Positions 8,073-17,800 of a stretch of DNA of 64,000 nt are shown here, piece after piece. The DNA comes from Massilia endophytica (GTDB lineage: Bacteria; Pseudomonadota; Gammaproteobacteria; Burkholderiales; Burkholderiaceae_D): the NCBI RefSeq assembly GCF_021165955.1, contig NZ_CP088952.1, forward strand, positions 992,001 through 1,056,000. Reading direction: 5' to 3'. The notes below the pieces were generated by a model that saw nothing but the letters and a program-made list of their open reading frames with translations, made no database searches and was not told the origin of the DNA. The translations under genes and the position numbers were made by a program. Positions within the stretch are counted from its first letter, which is position 1, and each line of letters starts with the position of its first letter.

Positions 8073-9053
8073 ATGACCATTCATCCCTTCTCCGCCCTGA
8101 ATCCCGATTGCGTGCTGGACGCGCTGGCCAGCATTGGCCTCTATGGCGATGGCCGCCTGCTGGCGCTGAACAGCTACGAAAACCGGGTGTACCAGGTCGG
8201 CATGGAGGAGGGGCCGCCCCTCGTGGTGAAGTTCTACCGCCCGGAACGCTGGAGCGACGCCGCCATCCTCGAGGAGCACGCCTTCGTGGCCGAGCTGCAC
8301 GCGCAGGAGATTCCCGCCGTGCCCGCACAGCTCATCGGCGGGCGCACCCTTCACAGCTTCGACAACTTCCGCTTCGCCGTGTTCCCCCGCCATGGCGGCC
8401 GCGCGCCGGAGCTGGACGATCCCAAGGTGCTGGAGTGGACGGGGCGTTTCATCGGCCGCATACATACCGTGGGAGCGGCGAAGGCCTTCGAGCACCGCCC
8501 AGCCCTCGACCCGCACACCTTCGGGCAGGCGCCGCGCGACTATCTGCTGGAGAACGGTTTCATCCCGGACGATTTGCGCGCCAGCTGGCAGAGCGTGGTG
8601 GACCAGGCGCTGGACGGCGTCGCCCGCTGCTACGGCAGGGCAGGGGAGGTGCCGCTGCTGCGCCTGCACGGCGATTGCCATGGCGGCAACGTGCTGTGGA
8701 CGGATGCGGGCCCGCACTTCGTCGATTTCGACGATGCCCGCATGGGCCCCGCCATCCAGGACTTGTGGATGATGCTGTCCGGAGAGCGCAGCGACATGGT
8801 GCGGCAGCTGTCCGACATCCTGGCCGGCTACGAGGACTTCTGCCAGTTCGACCCGCGCCAGCTCTATCTGGTGGAAGCCTTGCGCACCCTGCGCCTGATC
8901 CATTACTCGGCCTGGCTGGCCAGCCGCTGGGACGATCCCGCCTTCCCGGTGGCCTTCCCCTGGTTCAATACCCAGCGCTACTGGCAGGACCGGGTGCTCG
9001 AGCTGCGCGAGCAGGTGGCGTTGATGGACGAAGCGCCCCTCTGGCCGGTGTAA
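8073..9053 (+). CDS. srkA: Stress-response serine/threonine protein kinase SrkA (YihE/RdoA)
   Basis: This 326-residue cytoplasmic kinase has the APH/choline-kinase fold. The catalytic loop HGDCHGGN is at residues 199-206 (D201 catalytic base, N206 metal ligand) and the metal motif DFDD is at 218-221. The N-terminal ALNSYENRVYQVG stretch is the nucleotide loop, and VVKFYRPERW carries the ATP-binding Lys. In E. coli, SrkA counters programmed cell death after envelope or oxidative stress and sits next to dsbA. Here the dsbA-like gene is 15 kb away. The start is the ATG at 8073; there is no clear Shine-Dalgarno sequence and a TACAAT -10-like hexamer ends seven bases upstream. Confidence 0.95.
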   Translation: MTIHPFSALNPDCVLDALASIGLYGDGRLLALNSYENRVYQVGMEEGPPLVVKFYRPERWSDAAILEEHAFVAELHAQEIPAVPAQLIGGRTLHSFDNFRFAVFPRHGGRAPELDDPKVLEWTGRFIGRIHTVGAAKAFEHRPALDPHTFGQAPRDYLLENGFIPDDLRASWQSVVDQALDGVARCYGRAGEVPLLRLHGDCHGGNVLWTDAGPHFVDFDDARMGPAIQDLWMMLSGERSDMVRQLSDILAGYEDFCQFDPRQLYLVEALRTLRLIHYSAWLASRWDDPAFPVAFPWFNTQRYWQDRVLELREQVALMDEAPLWPV

Positions 9054-9164
9054 ATCATCGAATTGGCGGGATTTTCCCGTCCTGCTTCACGCCTCGCTTC
9101 ACGGGCGCCGCTTTGATAATGGCTACTCGGAAATCCCGATTACCTTGTCAAAGCGAGAACAATC

Positions 9165-11456
9165 ATGCAAGCACAACTGGCCACCTCCCTCGAAGCCGTC
9201 TTTGCCGCCGATGATGCGGAGCTGCAGCATGAACAGAGTCTCGCCATTATTCCCCCGGCATCGAACGACGGCGCCAAGCCGGACCGTGCAGAAGCCGAGA
9301 TGAAAGCCATCAAGCAGGCCATCGCCCGTGTGGAAGCGGAAGCGAAAGCCGCCTGCGCCGCCGAAAGCCGCGCTAATGCCGAGGCCCGCGCCCGCGCACT
9401 CGCCGAAGACCGCGCCGCCATGGATGCGGCCGCTGCCGCGGTCGCCCTGCAGAACGCCCAGGCCGCCGAAGAGGCGATCACCGCCAACCGCGAGCGCCTG
9501 GAAAGCCTGCGCGCCGCCGCCCAGGCCAGCGTCGCCCGCCTGGAAGCCGTGAAACAGGAAACCGCCGAACTGCGCGCCCGCGTCGAGTCCGACACGCAGG
9601 TGCGCCTGGCTGCCGAACAGCGCGCCAAGGCCGAAGAGGAAAGCCGCCGCGCCGCCGCCGAACAGATGGCCGCTGAAACCGAACTGGCCGCCCAGGCCTC
9701 GCGCGCCGCCGACGAACTGAAAGCCCAGACCGAGCACGCCCGCCTGCAGGCCGCCGAGCGCGTCGCCGCCGTGCAGGCCGCGAAGGATGAAGTGGTGGGC
9801 ATCGCCAGCGCCGATGCGCGCATGGCCACCCTGGCCCGCGAACGCGAGCGCGCCGCCCACTCGGCCCGCCAGACCGCCCAGCAGCTGGCCCAGGCCGAAG
9901 CCGAGGCGCTGGAAACCATCCGCCAGCGCGAACTGGCCGACCGCGTCGCCCTGGAAGCCGCCTTCAAGCGCGCCGCCGCCGAAGTCCGTGCCCTGGAAGA
10001 AGCGCGCGCGCTGGCCCACCTGGAACAGGAACGCGAACAGATCGCCCTGGCCAAGGCCGAATCCGACCGCAGCGCCGCCATGTCCCTGCACCTGCGCCTG
10101 CAGACCGAGAAAGAAATCCGCGACGCCGCCGCCCACCGCGAGCGCCTGGAAGCCATGGCCGCTACCACCGCCCAGGCCCGCCGCGAAGCCGACGAGCGCA
10201 TCATCGCCGCAACCGAAGCCCGCATCGACGCCGACCGCCAGCTGCATGCCGTCGCCCTGGCCCGCGTCCAGGCCGAAGAGCAGGCCGAATTCGAGACCCA
10301 CGCCAAGGTGGCGGCGGAAAACGAAGCGCTGGAGCAGGCCAAACTGCGCCAGGAATACGAACAGGCTGCCGCCGAAGCCGCGCGCGCCGACAGCGCCGAG
10401 CAGCAGCGCGCCGCCCAGCTGGCCGAAGAGCGCGCAGCCCTGTCGCGCGCCTCCGCCGAATTCATCGCCGCCCGCAATGCCGCCGAACAGGCCGAAATCG
10501 ACCGGCTGGCCGCGCACGCCGAAGCGCTGGAAGCGGCCAATGCCGTGGCACAGGAAAAGGCAGCGCAGGCCGCGCGCCTGGTGGAAGCCGAGCACGCCCG
10601 CGCCGAAGCCGAACAAGCCGCCATCGCGGCCCTGAAATTGAGCCTGGAAGAGGAAGAGCGCGCCATTATCGCCGCCCAGGAGCGCGCTGCGGCCGAGCAG
10701 GCCCACGCCGAAGCCTTCCAGCGCAAGGCCGAAGCCGAGTCGCGCCTGAAGGCTGCGGCCGAAGCCGAAGCTGCTGCGCTGGACGCCATCGCCGCCCAGA
10801 CCCAGATGGAAGCCGAACAGAAAGCCATTGCGGCCCAGGCGTCGGCCGCGCAGGCCCGCCTGGCGGTTGAACTGGGCGAAGTGCACAAGGAGCGCGCCCG
10901 CGCCGAGCAGGAAAAGGCTGCTGCCGCCGAAGCCCTGGTGGCGGCCGAGCGCGAGTTCATCGAATCCGAGCGCAAATCGCTGGCGCTGATCGACCAGAAG
11001 CTGGTGCACCAGCGCGCCACCAACGCGGCGGAAGTGCGCGCCGCGCAGGCCATCGAATCGCGCCTGGAAGCGGAAAAAGCGATTGCCGCCGCAGCCAGCG
11101 AGAAGGCCGACGCCGAAGCGGCTGCCGCCCAGGCAGCGCAGGACAAGGCCGCCGAACAGAAAGCGCTGGTCGAAGCCGCCCAGGCGCACGCAGCGATGCA
11201 GCGCAAGGTAGCCGACACCACCGCCGCGATGGTCGAAGCGAAGAAGAAGCTGGTGGAACTGGAAGCGCGCCGCCAGGGCGCAGCAGCGAAAGCGCTGGCC
11301 GCACTGGAAGCGAAGGTCGCGGCGCTGGAAGCCGCCCCGGAAGCCGACTTTGCCGCCACCCTCAGCGCCGCGCAGGAGCGCCAATCCGAAACGATGGCCC
11401 GCGACGTCATCGGCCGCCTCAAAGACAGCGCCACCTCCGTCTGGCGTACCCGCTAA
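9165..11456 (+). CDS. Giant Ala/Glu/Arg-rich coiled-coil protein, no known family
   Basis: I do not recognise this 763-residue protein. After about 38 residues of mixed sequence, which hold its few prolines, it is an almost unbroken helix rich in Ala, Glu, Arg, Gln and Lys, with heptad-like spacing to about residue 725. A short non-coiled tail ends in VIGRLKDSATSVWRTR. There is no signal peptide, membrane span or enzymatic motif, so a cytoplasmic scaffold or filament-like protein is the best guess. A single continuous helix would be about 100 nm long. The compositional bias also opens long frames on the opposite strand, but these have the skewed composition of shadows. The start is the ATG at 9165 with a weak ribosome-binding site (GCGAGAA). 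Confidence 0.8.
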   Translation: MQAQLATSLEAVFAADDAELQHEQSLAIIPPASNDGAKPDRAEAEMKAIKQAIARVEAEAKAACAAESRANAEARARALAEDRAAMDAAAAAVALQNAQAAEEAITANRERLESLRAAAQASVARLEAVKQETAELRARVESDTQVRLAAEQRAKAEEESRRAAAEQMAAETELAAQASRAADELKAQTEHARLQAAERVAAVQAAKDEVVGIASADARMATLARERERAAHSARQTAQQLAQAEAEALETIRQRELADRVALEAAFKRAAAEVRALEEARALAHLEQEREQIALAKAESDRSAAMSLHLRLQTEKEIRDAAAHRERLEAMAATTAQARREADERIIAATEARIDADRQLHAVALARVQAEEQAEFETHAKVAAENEALEQAKLRQEYEQAAAEAARADSAEQQRAAQLAEERAALSRASAEFIAARNAAEQAEIDRLAAHAEALEAANAVAQEKAAQAARLVEAEHARAEAEQAAIAALKLSLEEEERAIIAAQERAAAEQAHAEAFQRKAEAESRLKAAAEAEAAALDAIAAQTQMEAEQKAIAAQASAAQARLAVELGEVHKERARAEQEKAAAAEALVAAEREFIESERKSLALIDQKLVHQRATNAAEVRAAQAIESRLEAEKAIAAAASEKADAEAAAAQAAQDKAAEQKALVEAAQAHAAMQRKVADTTAAMVEAKKKLVELEARRQGAAAKALAALEAKVAALEAAPEADFAATLSAAQERQSETMARDVIGRLKDSATSVWRTR

Positions 11457-11460
11457 AAAT

Positions 11461-11530
11461 TTCCTAAAGGGGTCAGACCCCTTTAAGAAATTAGCGATGT
11501 TTCCTAAAGGGGTCTGACCCCTTTAAGAAA
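11461..11530. repeat. Tandem pair of palindromic repeats, GGGGTC core
   Basis: Two 30-nt palindromes at 11461-11490 and 11501-11530 differ only in the central base: GGGGTCAGACCCC in the first and GGGGTCTGACCCC in the second. Both are flanked by TTCCTAAA and TTTAAGAAA. They occupy the gap between the convergent coiled-coil gene and the small membrane-protein gene, where they could end transcription from both sides. Confidence 0.88.
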
Positions 11531-11536
11531 TTTTTG

Positions 11537-11908
11537 CTATTGGGAGACCTGGACTTTTTCGATGAAGTATTCGGTTTCGCCGAAGCAGCTGCTGGGGACG
11601 CCCTTGTGCTGGGCGTAGCTCAGCACGACGCGCTTGCCGATCGCGGCCGTGAGCTGCTTCGCGACCTCGGGGTCGCGCACGCTGAAGAAGAATTTTTCGG
11701 GGATGGCGCCGGGCATGGAACTGAGCAGGATTTCGCCTTCCCAGGTCTTGCAGATCCATCCCAGCCGCGAGAATTTCTGCAGGTAGCCAGCCCGCTCGCC
11801 TTCCGAATAGGACCAGTGCAGCGTGATCCAGGCATAGGCCAGGAAGGCGAGGATGGCCGCCAGCACAAGGCCGATCAGGCCCATGATGAGGCGCGGACGG
11901 GCCATCAT
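11537..11908 (-). CDS. Hypothetical single-span membrane protein
   Basis: I do not recognise a function. The 123-residue protein has one N-terminal membrane segment (about residues 7-28, LIMGLIGLVLAAILAFLAYAW), then an extracytoplasmic domain with two Cys residues (ICKTWEGE and PSSCFGE) that could form a disulfide. Relatives in this bacterial group are annotated inconsistently. The start is one of two adjacent ATGs (11908 or 11905) that overlap the stop of the upstream DUF475 gene in an ATGATG arrangement, so translation is probably coupled to it. Confidence 0.7.
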   Translation of the reverse strand: MMARPRLIMGLIGLVLAAILAFLAYAWITLHWSYSEGERAGYLQKFSRLGWICKTWEGEILLSSMPGAIPEKFFFSVRDPEVAKQLTAAIGKRVVLSYAQHKGVPSSCFGETEYFIEKVQVSQ

Positions 11909-12939
11909 TGCGCCACCATGCGGCGTTTGTATTTCACCGAGGACCAGAGCGAGACCACGATGAAGACCACGCCCGAGAGCCCCGTGAACCATTCGGGAAT
12001 GTGGTATTCCACGCTGGCGAACATGATCACCGCCAGGATGCCGATGGCCCAGTGCGCTCCGTGCTCAAGATAGATGAATTCGTCCAGCGTGCCCTTGTGC
12101 ACCAGGTAGACCGTGAGCGAGCGCACATACATGGCGCCAATCGCCAGGCCCAGCATGATGATGACCACGTCGCTCGTGATGGCGAAGGCGCCGATCACGC
12201 CGTCGAAGCTGAAGGAAGCGTCCAGCACTTCCAGATAGAGGAAGCCGCCCAGGCTGCCGCGCTGCACGGCCTTGCCCAGGGCCTTCGCTTCCTCCGGATC
12301 TTCTTCCAGCAGGCCGCTCAGCCAGCCCACCGCCAGGTAGATGGCGATGCCGGCGCCGCCCGCGTACAGCACGCTGAAGCGGCGGTCGGCCGGTACCATT
12401 TCGACGCAGATGCCCACGGCCACCAGGGCCAGCAGCACGGACAGGCTCTCAGCCCCCAGCCGGTTGGCGCGCTCTTCGATCCATTCCAGCCAGTGGATCT
12501 CCTTGTCTTCGTCGAACATGAAGTTGAGGAAGACGAGCAGGAGGAAGGCGCCGCCGAAGGCCGCCACCTCCGCGTGCACGCCCGTCAGGTGGCGCGAGTA
12601 TTCTTCCGGCGTCGTCGTCGCCATGGTCCAGACGGACATGAGGTCGAGCCCCGTGGCCACGGCCACAATCGCGAGCGGGAAGACCAGCCGCATGCCGAAA
12701 ACGGCCACCAGGATACCCACCGTGAGGAAGAGTTTCTGCCAGAAGGCGTTCCAGTCCTTCAGCACGGAGGCGTTGACCACCGCATTGTCGAAGGAGAGGG
12801 AGACTTCCATCACCCCCAGCACACCCGTGATCCAGAAGGCGGTGAGGGCGCCGGACAGGCCGCCATGGTCATAGCCCCACGAGCCCGCCGCCGCCATCAG
12901 CGCGATGGTGACGATGATCGATATCCGAAAATGTTTCAT
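11905..12939 (-). CDS. DUF475 (TerC-like) integral membrane protein
   Basis: This 344-residue inner-membrane protein belongs to the DUF475 branch of the TerC superfamily, whose members are linked to tellurite resistance and manganese or other metal export. The two hallmark acidic membrane motifs are visible: EVSLSFDNAVV near residues 45-55 and DASFSFDGVIGAF in the second half. About eight to nine hydrophobic segments are present. A charged cytoplasmic stretch (FDEDKEIHWLEWIEERANR) separates the halves. Its stop overlaps the start of the small membrane gene downstream. It is divergent from the PAP2-like gene. Metal transport is inferred from family membership only. Confidence 0.9.
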   Translation of the reverse strand: MKHFRISIIVTIALMAAAGSWGYDHGGLSGALTAFWITGVLGVMEVSLSFDNAVVNASVLKDWNAFWQKLFLTVGILVAVFGMRLVFPLAIVAVATGLDLMSVWTMATTTPEEYSRHLTGVHAEVAAFGGAFLLLVFLNFMFDEDKEIHWLEWIEERANRLGAESLSVLLALVAVGICVEMVPADRRFSVLYAGGAGIAIYLAVGWLSGLLEEDPEEAKALGKAVQRGSLGGFLYLEVLDASFSFDGVIGAFAITSDVVIIMLGLAIGAMYVRSLTVYLVHKGTLDEFIYLEHGAHWAIGILAVIMFASVEYHIPEWFTGLSGVVFIVVSLWSSVKYKRRMVAQ

Positions 12940-13042
12940 GCACCTACCCTTTGTATTTTTAGTGGGGCGATTTTACTGTACCTGCTTCCGCCCGGGAGCC
13001 TGCTTCTGCGATAATGCTGAATTGCCAAAAAGGAACTTTCAC

Positions 13043-13465
13043 ATGGATCTTGCCTATCTGCTCACACCGCTGATCACCTGGATCACCGTGGGCCCGATCA
13101 AATTCCTCATCAACAGCGCCCGCGCCCGCCGCTGGGCCTTCGATCTGGTGGGGAACGGCGGCTTTCCCAGCAATCACAGCGCCACGGTGTCGAGCATGGC
13201 AACCCTGATCGCTCTGCGCGAGGGCATGGGCCATCCGGCCTTCGGCGTGGCCGTGACCCTGTGCTTTATCGTGATTATCGACGCCAACAGCCTGCGCCAG
13301 CACGTGGGCCGCCACGCGGCCGCCATCAACCGCCTGGCCAAGGACGTGGAAGGCATGGCATGGCTGCGCGAGCGCATGGGCCATACCAAGGTGGAAATCG
13401 CGGGCGGCCTGCTGACCGGCATCGCCATCGGCCACGCCGTTTTCGCCCTCTTCGCGCGGGGCTAA
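13043..13465 (+). CDS. Divergent PAP2 family membrane protein
   Basis: This 140-residue membrane protein belongs to the small 'divergent PAP2' (DUF212) family, related to acid phosphatase/vanadium haloperoxidase enzymes. The motif GGFPSNHSAT (about residues 36-45) corresponds to the PAP2 phosphate-binding signature, and LRQHVGRHA further on supplies the Arg and His of the third motif. Four hydrophobic helices are likely. The start at 13043 has AAAAAGGAA eight bases upstream. A lipid-phosphate phosphatase role is inferred. A 10-bp stem hairpin follows directly at the stop codon. Confidence 0.88.
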   Translation: MDLAYLLTPLITWITVGPIKFLINSARARRWAFDLVGNGGFPSNHSATVSSMATLIALREGMGHPAFGVAVTLCFIVIIDANSLRQHVGRHAAAINRLAKDVEGMAWLRERMGHTKVEIAGGLLTGIAIGHAVFALFARG

Positions 13466-13486
13466 ATGCTTCATTGATGAAGCATT
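13465..13486. terminator. Hairpin at the end of the PAP2-like gene
   Basis: AATGCTTCAT (13465-13474) and its exact complement (13477-13486) flank a two-base centre. There is no T-run after it, so it is a weak intrinsic terminator candidate or an operator. Confidence 0.4.
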
Positions 13487-13502
13487 CGTCCGGCTGCGGA
13501 CA

Positions 13503-13518
13503 GGGCGGACGTCCGCCC
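13503..13518. promoter_or_regulatory. 16-bp perfect palindrome upstream of the RND operon
   Basis: GGGCGGACGTCCGCCC is an exact palindrome 67 bp upstream of the predicted -35 element of the efflux operon. It could be the operator of a dimeric repressor, but no regulator gene lies next to it. Confidence 0.35.
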
Positions 13519-13584
13519 CGTTTGCAGTCTATCCACGAAATTCAGCAGTTTATCGCCGAAATCGCGCAGTCTGGCTCCCGGCGA

Positions 13585-13613
13585 TTGACCTATATCAGGC
13601 GCAAGCGGATACT
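13585..13613 (+). promoter_or_regulatory. Sigma-70-like promoter of the RND efflux operon
   Basis: TTGACC (13585-13590) and GATACT (13608-13613) are separated by 17 bp. The expected transcript starts near 13620, giving a leader of about 70 nt before the adaptor gene. Confidence 0.6.
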
Positions 13614-13690
13614 CCTCCGCTGCAGTAGTGTGCATTTCCTGCGCTCTCTTCAATAACAGCAAAGCAGTACCAAAACTCTCGGAGAATTCT

Positions 13691-14857
13691 ATGTTGCGTA
13701 AGACCCTACTCGCTCTCGCCGTCGCTTCGGCGCTCGTCGCCTGCGGCAAGTCAGGCCCGGACAAGGGGGAAGGCCCCGCGGCATCCAGTAGGGCGGAAGC
13801 CAAGAAGAATGCCACCCTGCAGGTGGCGCCGGAAGACCTGGTGACGGTGCAGACCGATTCCCTGGCCTCCGGCCCCGTCATCACCGGATCCATCGAACCC
13901 GAGCGCAAGGCCGACCTGCGCGCCGAAGTGGGCGCCGTGGTGATGCAGGTGCTCAAGGAAAACGGCGAAGCCGTGCGCAAGGGCGACCTGCTGGTGCGCC
14001 TGGACGACACCTCGATCCGCGATTCGCTGACCTCGGCCAACGAGGCGGTGCGCGCCTCCCAGCAGGCCCTGGACCAGGCCGAGCGCATGCTCAAGCGCCA
14101 CCAGACCCTGCTGGCCTCGGGCATGACCTCGGCCCAGGCCATGGAAGACGCCCAGCTGCGCTTCAACAATGCCCAGAGCGACCTGGTGGCCGCCAAGGCG
14201 CGCCGCGCCACGGCCGAACAGCAGCTGGCCCGCACGCTCGTGCGCGCCCCCTTCGACGGCATCGTGAGCGACCGCAAGGTCTCGAACGGCGACACGGCCC
14301 AGATCGGCAAGGAACTGATCAAGGTGATCGACCCGAACAGCATGCGCTTCGAAGGCCTGGTGTCGGCCGACAAGATCGGCACCGTGAAAGTGGGCCAGAA
14401 CGTGCAGTTCCGCGTGAACGGCTACCCGGGCCAGACCTTCGCCGGCAAGGTGAAGCGCGTGGACCCGGCCGCCAACCCCGTCACCCGCCAGGTGGAAGTG
14501 CTGGTGAACTTCGCCGACCAGGTGCAGCCGAAAGTGGCCGGCCTGTACGCCGAAGGCCGCGTGGAAGCGGAAGCGCGCGATACCCTGATGATTCCCGATT
14601 CCTCCCTGGTGCGCGCCGGCGACAACGCCTATACCTGGCGCATCAAGGACAATGTCCTGCGCAAGGCCGACCTGGTGGTGGGCGCGCGCGACGCGCGCAC
14701 CGGCCAGTGGGAAGTGAGCAAGGGCCTGGCCGCGGGCGACCGCGTGCTGCGCGCCCCGGCATCCAGCTTCCGCGACGGCCAGAAGGTGGAACTCGTCTCC
14801 GCCAAGGCGGTGGCATCGGCCAACGGCAGCGCACCGGCTGCGGCGAAAGGAAACTAA
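13691..14857 (+). CDS. RND efflux periplasmic adaptor (membrane fusion) lipoprotein
   Basis: This 388-residue periplasmic adaptor links an RND pump to an outer-membrane channel. It has a lipoprotein signal with the lipobox LVACGKSG (Cys18 lipidated). Then follow a lipoyl half-domain (EVGAVVMQVLKENGEAVRKGD), an alpha-hairpin rich in Gln/Ala/Glu, the second lipoyl half (LVRAPFDGIVSDRKV), a beta-barrel and a membrane-proximal domain. The start at 13691 is preceded by CTCGGAGAAT. The pump gene follows after a 3-bp gap. No outer-membrane factor gene is adjacent, so the pump probably borrows a TolC-like channel encoded elsewhere. The substrate cannot be told from sequence. Confidence 0.95.
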   Translation: MLRKTLLALAVASALVACGKSGPDKGEGPAASSRAEAKKNATLQVAPEDLVTVQTDSLASGPVITGSIEPERKADLRAEVGAVVMQVLKENGEAVRKGDLLVRLDDTSIRDSLTSANEAVRASQQALDQAERMLKRHQTLLASGMTSAQAMEDAQLRFNNAQSDLVAAKARRATAEQQLARTLVRAPFDGIVSDRKVSNGDTAQIGKELIKVIDPNSMRFEGLVSADKIGTVKVGQNVQFRVNGYPGQTFAGKVKRVDPAANPVTRQVEVLVNFADQVQPKVAGLYAEGRVEAEARDTLMIPDSSLVRAGDNAYTWRIKDNVLRKADLVVGARDARTGQWEVSKGLAAGDRVLRAPASSFRDGQKVELVSAKAVASANGSAPAAAKGN

Positions 14858-14860
14858 GCC

Positions 14861-17800
14861 ATGTTCCTCTCAGATTTCAGTGTCAAACGGCCTATCGCCA
14901 TGATCGTGCTGATCGTGGCGACCATGTGCCTGGGCCTGCTCGCGCTGTCCAAGCTGCGCGTGAACCAGAACCCGGACGTGGACATCCCCACGATCTTCGT
15001 GAGCATTCCGTATCCGGGCGCCTCGCCGGAAACGGTGGAGCGGGAAATCGTCAACCGCCTGGAGAAGTCGCTGCAGAGCATCACGGGCGTGACGGAGCTG
15101 AACAGCACCTCGCAGGAAGGCAGCGCCAATATCGAGCTGCGCTTCACCTTCAGCAAGAACCTGATCGAGGCCTCCGACGAGATCCGCAACGCCATCGCCG
15201 CCGTGCGCTACAAGCTGCCGGTGGAAATGCGCGAGCCCGTGCTGCAGCGGGTCGACATCTCGGCCCAGCCGGTGATGCAGGTCTCGCTCTCGTCCAAGAC
15301 CCAGACCCACGCCCAGATCTCGCGTCTGGCGGAAGACCAACTGGCCGACCGCTTCCGCGCCATCGACGGCGTGTCCAACGTGACGGTGAACGGCTCCCTG
15401 CGCCGCGAACTGTCCGTGTTCCTGCGCGCCGAGAAGCTGCGTGAATACAATGTGTCGGTGTCGGAAGTCACCAATGCCCTGCGCATGCAGAACACCAATG
15501 CGCCGGTGGGCAAGCTGCGCGGCAACATGGACGAGAAGAGCATCCGCCTGGTGGGCCGCATCGAGCGCCCCGAGCAGTTCCAGGACGTGATCGTCAAGCG
15601 CCAGGGCGAGCAGCTGGTGCGCCTGGGCCAGGTGGCCGAGATCCGCGACGGCTTTGCCGATATCAACAACCTGAGTATCCGCAGCGGCAAGTCCAATGTG
15701 GGCATCTCCATCATCCGTTCGCGCGAAGCCTCCACCGTGAGCGTGGCCAAGGGCGTGCGCAAGCTGGTGGACGAGATCAAGAAGGAACTGCCGGAAGGCA
15801 CGGCCATCGAGATCAGCCAGGACGGCGGCGAAGACGCGGAAAACAGCCTGAACAACGTGATCGAGGCCCTGGTCTTCGGCGCGGGCCTGACCATCTTCGT
15901 GGTCTACGCCTTCCTGAATTCCTGGCGTTCCACCCTGATCACGGCGCTGTCCCTGCCGACGTCCGTCATCGCGGCCTTTATCGCCGTGTGGCTGTGCGGC
16001 TTCACGCTGAACTTCATGACCCTGCTGGGCCTGTCGCTCGCGATCGGCGTGCTGATCGACGACGCCATCGTGGTGCGGGAAAACATTGTGCGCCACATGC
16101 AGATGGGCGAAGACCGCCGCACGGCGGCCCTGAACGGCACCGCCGAAATCGGCATGGCCGTGGCTGCGACCACCTTCTCCATCATGGCCGTGTTCATTCC
16201 CGTGGCCTTCATGCCCGGCATCTCGGGCGAATGGTTCCGTCCCTTCGCCCTGACCGTGACCTGCTCGGTGGCCGTGTCCCTGTTCATCTCCTTCACCCTG
16301 GACCCGATGCTGTCGGCCTTCTGGGGCGACCCGCCCGACCACCACATCCGCCCGAAAAAGGGCCTGGGCAAGGCGCTGGACAAGTTCAACCACTGGTTCG
16401 ACCACCAGGCCAACCGCTACGGCCACGTGATCGCCTGGGCGCTGCACCACCGCCGCTGGATGGCCCTGATCGCCGTCGCCTCCCTGGTGGGCGCGCTGGC
16501 CCTGCACATGAAGTTCGGCGGTTCGAGCTTCCTGCCGAAATCGGACTTCGGCTTCCTGCGGGTGGACGTGCGCACGCCTTCCTCCAGCAGCCTGGAATAT
16601 TCGCGCCTGAAGCTGATGAAGGCTTCGGACATCGCCCACGCGATGCCCGAGACCGAATCCACCAGCACTTACGTGAACCTGACCGGCGGCCGTATCTATA
16701 TCGATATCGGCGACAAGAAGAAGCGCAAGCGTTCGGCCGAGGAAGTGGCCATCGAGCTGCGCAAGCGCATGGCGGGCCTCGTCGGCGCCGAGTACGTGGT
16801 GCAGGACGACGTGTCCAACGGCGGCAACAAGCCGGTGCAGATCGAATTCACCGGCCCGGATTCGCGCCGCCTGATGGAGATCACCAATGCCTATATGGAG
16901 AAGCTGCGCCAGATTCCGGGCGCGGTGGACGTGAGCCTGTCCGAGCAGGATCCGAAGGACGAGCTGCAGATCGAACTGAACCGCGGCCTGGCCAGCTCCA
17001 TGGGCATCTCCGCCGGCGACGCGGCGTCCTCGCTGCGCGTGGCCTTCGCGGGCATCGAGGTGGGCGACTGGGTCGACCCGACCGGCGAGAGCCGCGACGT
17101 GGCCGTGCGCCTGCATCCGGAAGACCGCACCAATTCGGAGAACATCGAGCGCCTGCCGATCGCCGTCTCCGGCACCAACCAGATGGTGCCGCTGGACCAG
17201 ATCGCCACCGTTTCCATGGGCAAGGGCCCGTCCACCATCCGCCACAAGGGTGGCAAGCGCGTGATTTCCGTGTCCGCCAACGTGGAAGGCCGCTCGCCGG
17301 GTGAAGTGACGGCCGACGCCATGAAACTGGCCAAGGAAATGGACTACCCGCCGGGCTATGGCCTGAAACTGGGCGGCGCGGGCAAGGACCAGCAGGAGCT
17401 GTTCACCAACATGCTGCTGTCCCTGCTCGCCGGTATCGGCCTCATGTACCTGATCCTGGTCATGCAGTTCGGCTCCTTCACGGCGCCGGTGGCGGTGATG
17501 CTGTCGCTGCCGCTGTCCCTGATCGGCGTGGTGCTGGCCCTGATGCTGAGCAATAACACCCTGAACCTGATGAGCTTTATCGGCATCATCATGCTGATGG
17601 GTCTGGTGGCCAAGAACGCGATCCTGCTGCTGGAAGCGGCGCGGGCGCGGGAAGAGGAGGGCTTCAGCCGTGAAGACGCGCTGATGCACGCAGGCCGCAT
17701 GCGCCTGCGTCCGATCCTGATGACGACCTTTGCGCTGATCGCGGGCATGGTGCCGGTGGCCATCGGCATGGGCGAGGGCGGCGAGTTCTACCGTCCGCTG

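Noticed and set aside
9123..11434. Two long open frames (over 750 codons) on the minus strand opposite the coiled-coil gene.
   Set aside because: Their products are Gly/Phe- or Ala/Ser-rich with no domain, as expected from the antisense of GCC/GAA/CGC codons. The plus-strand frame has a sensible heptad pattern.
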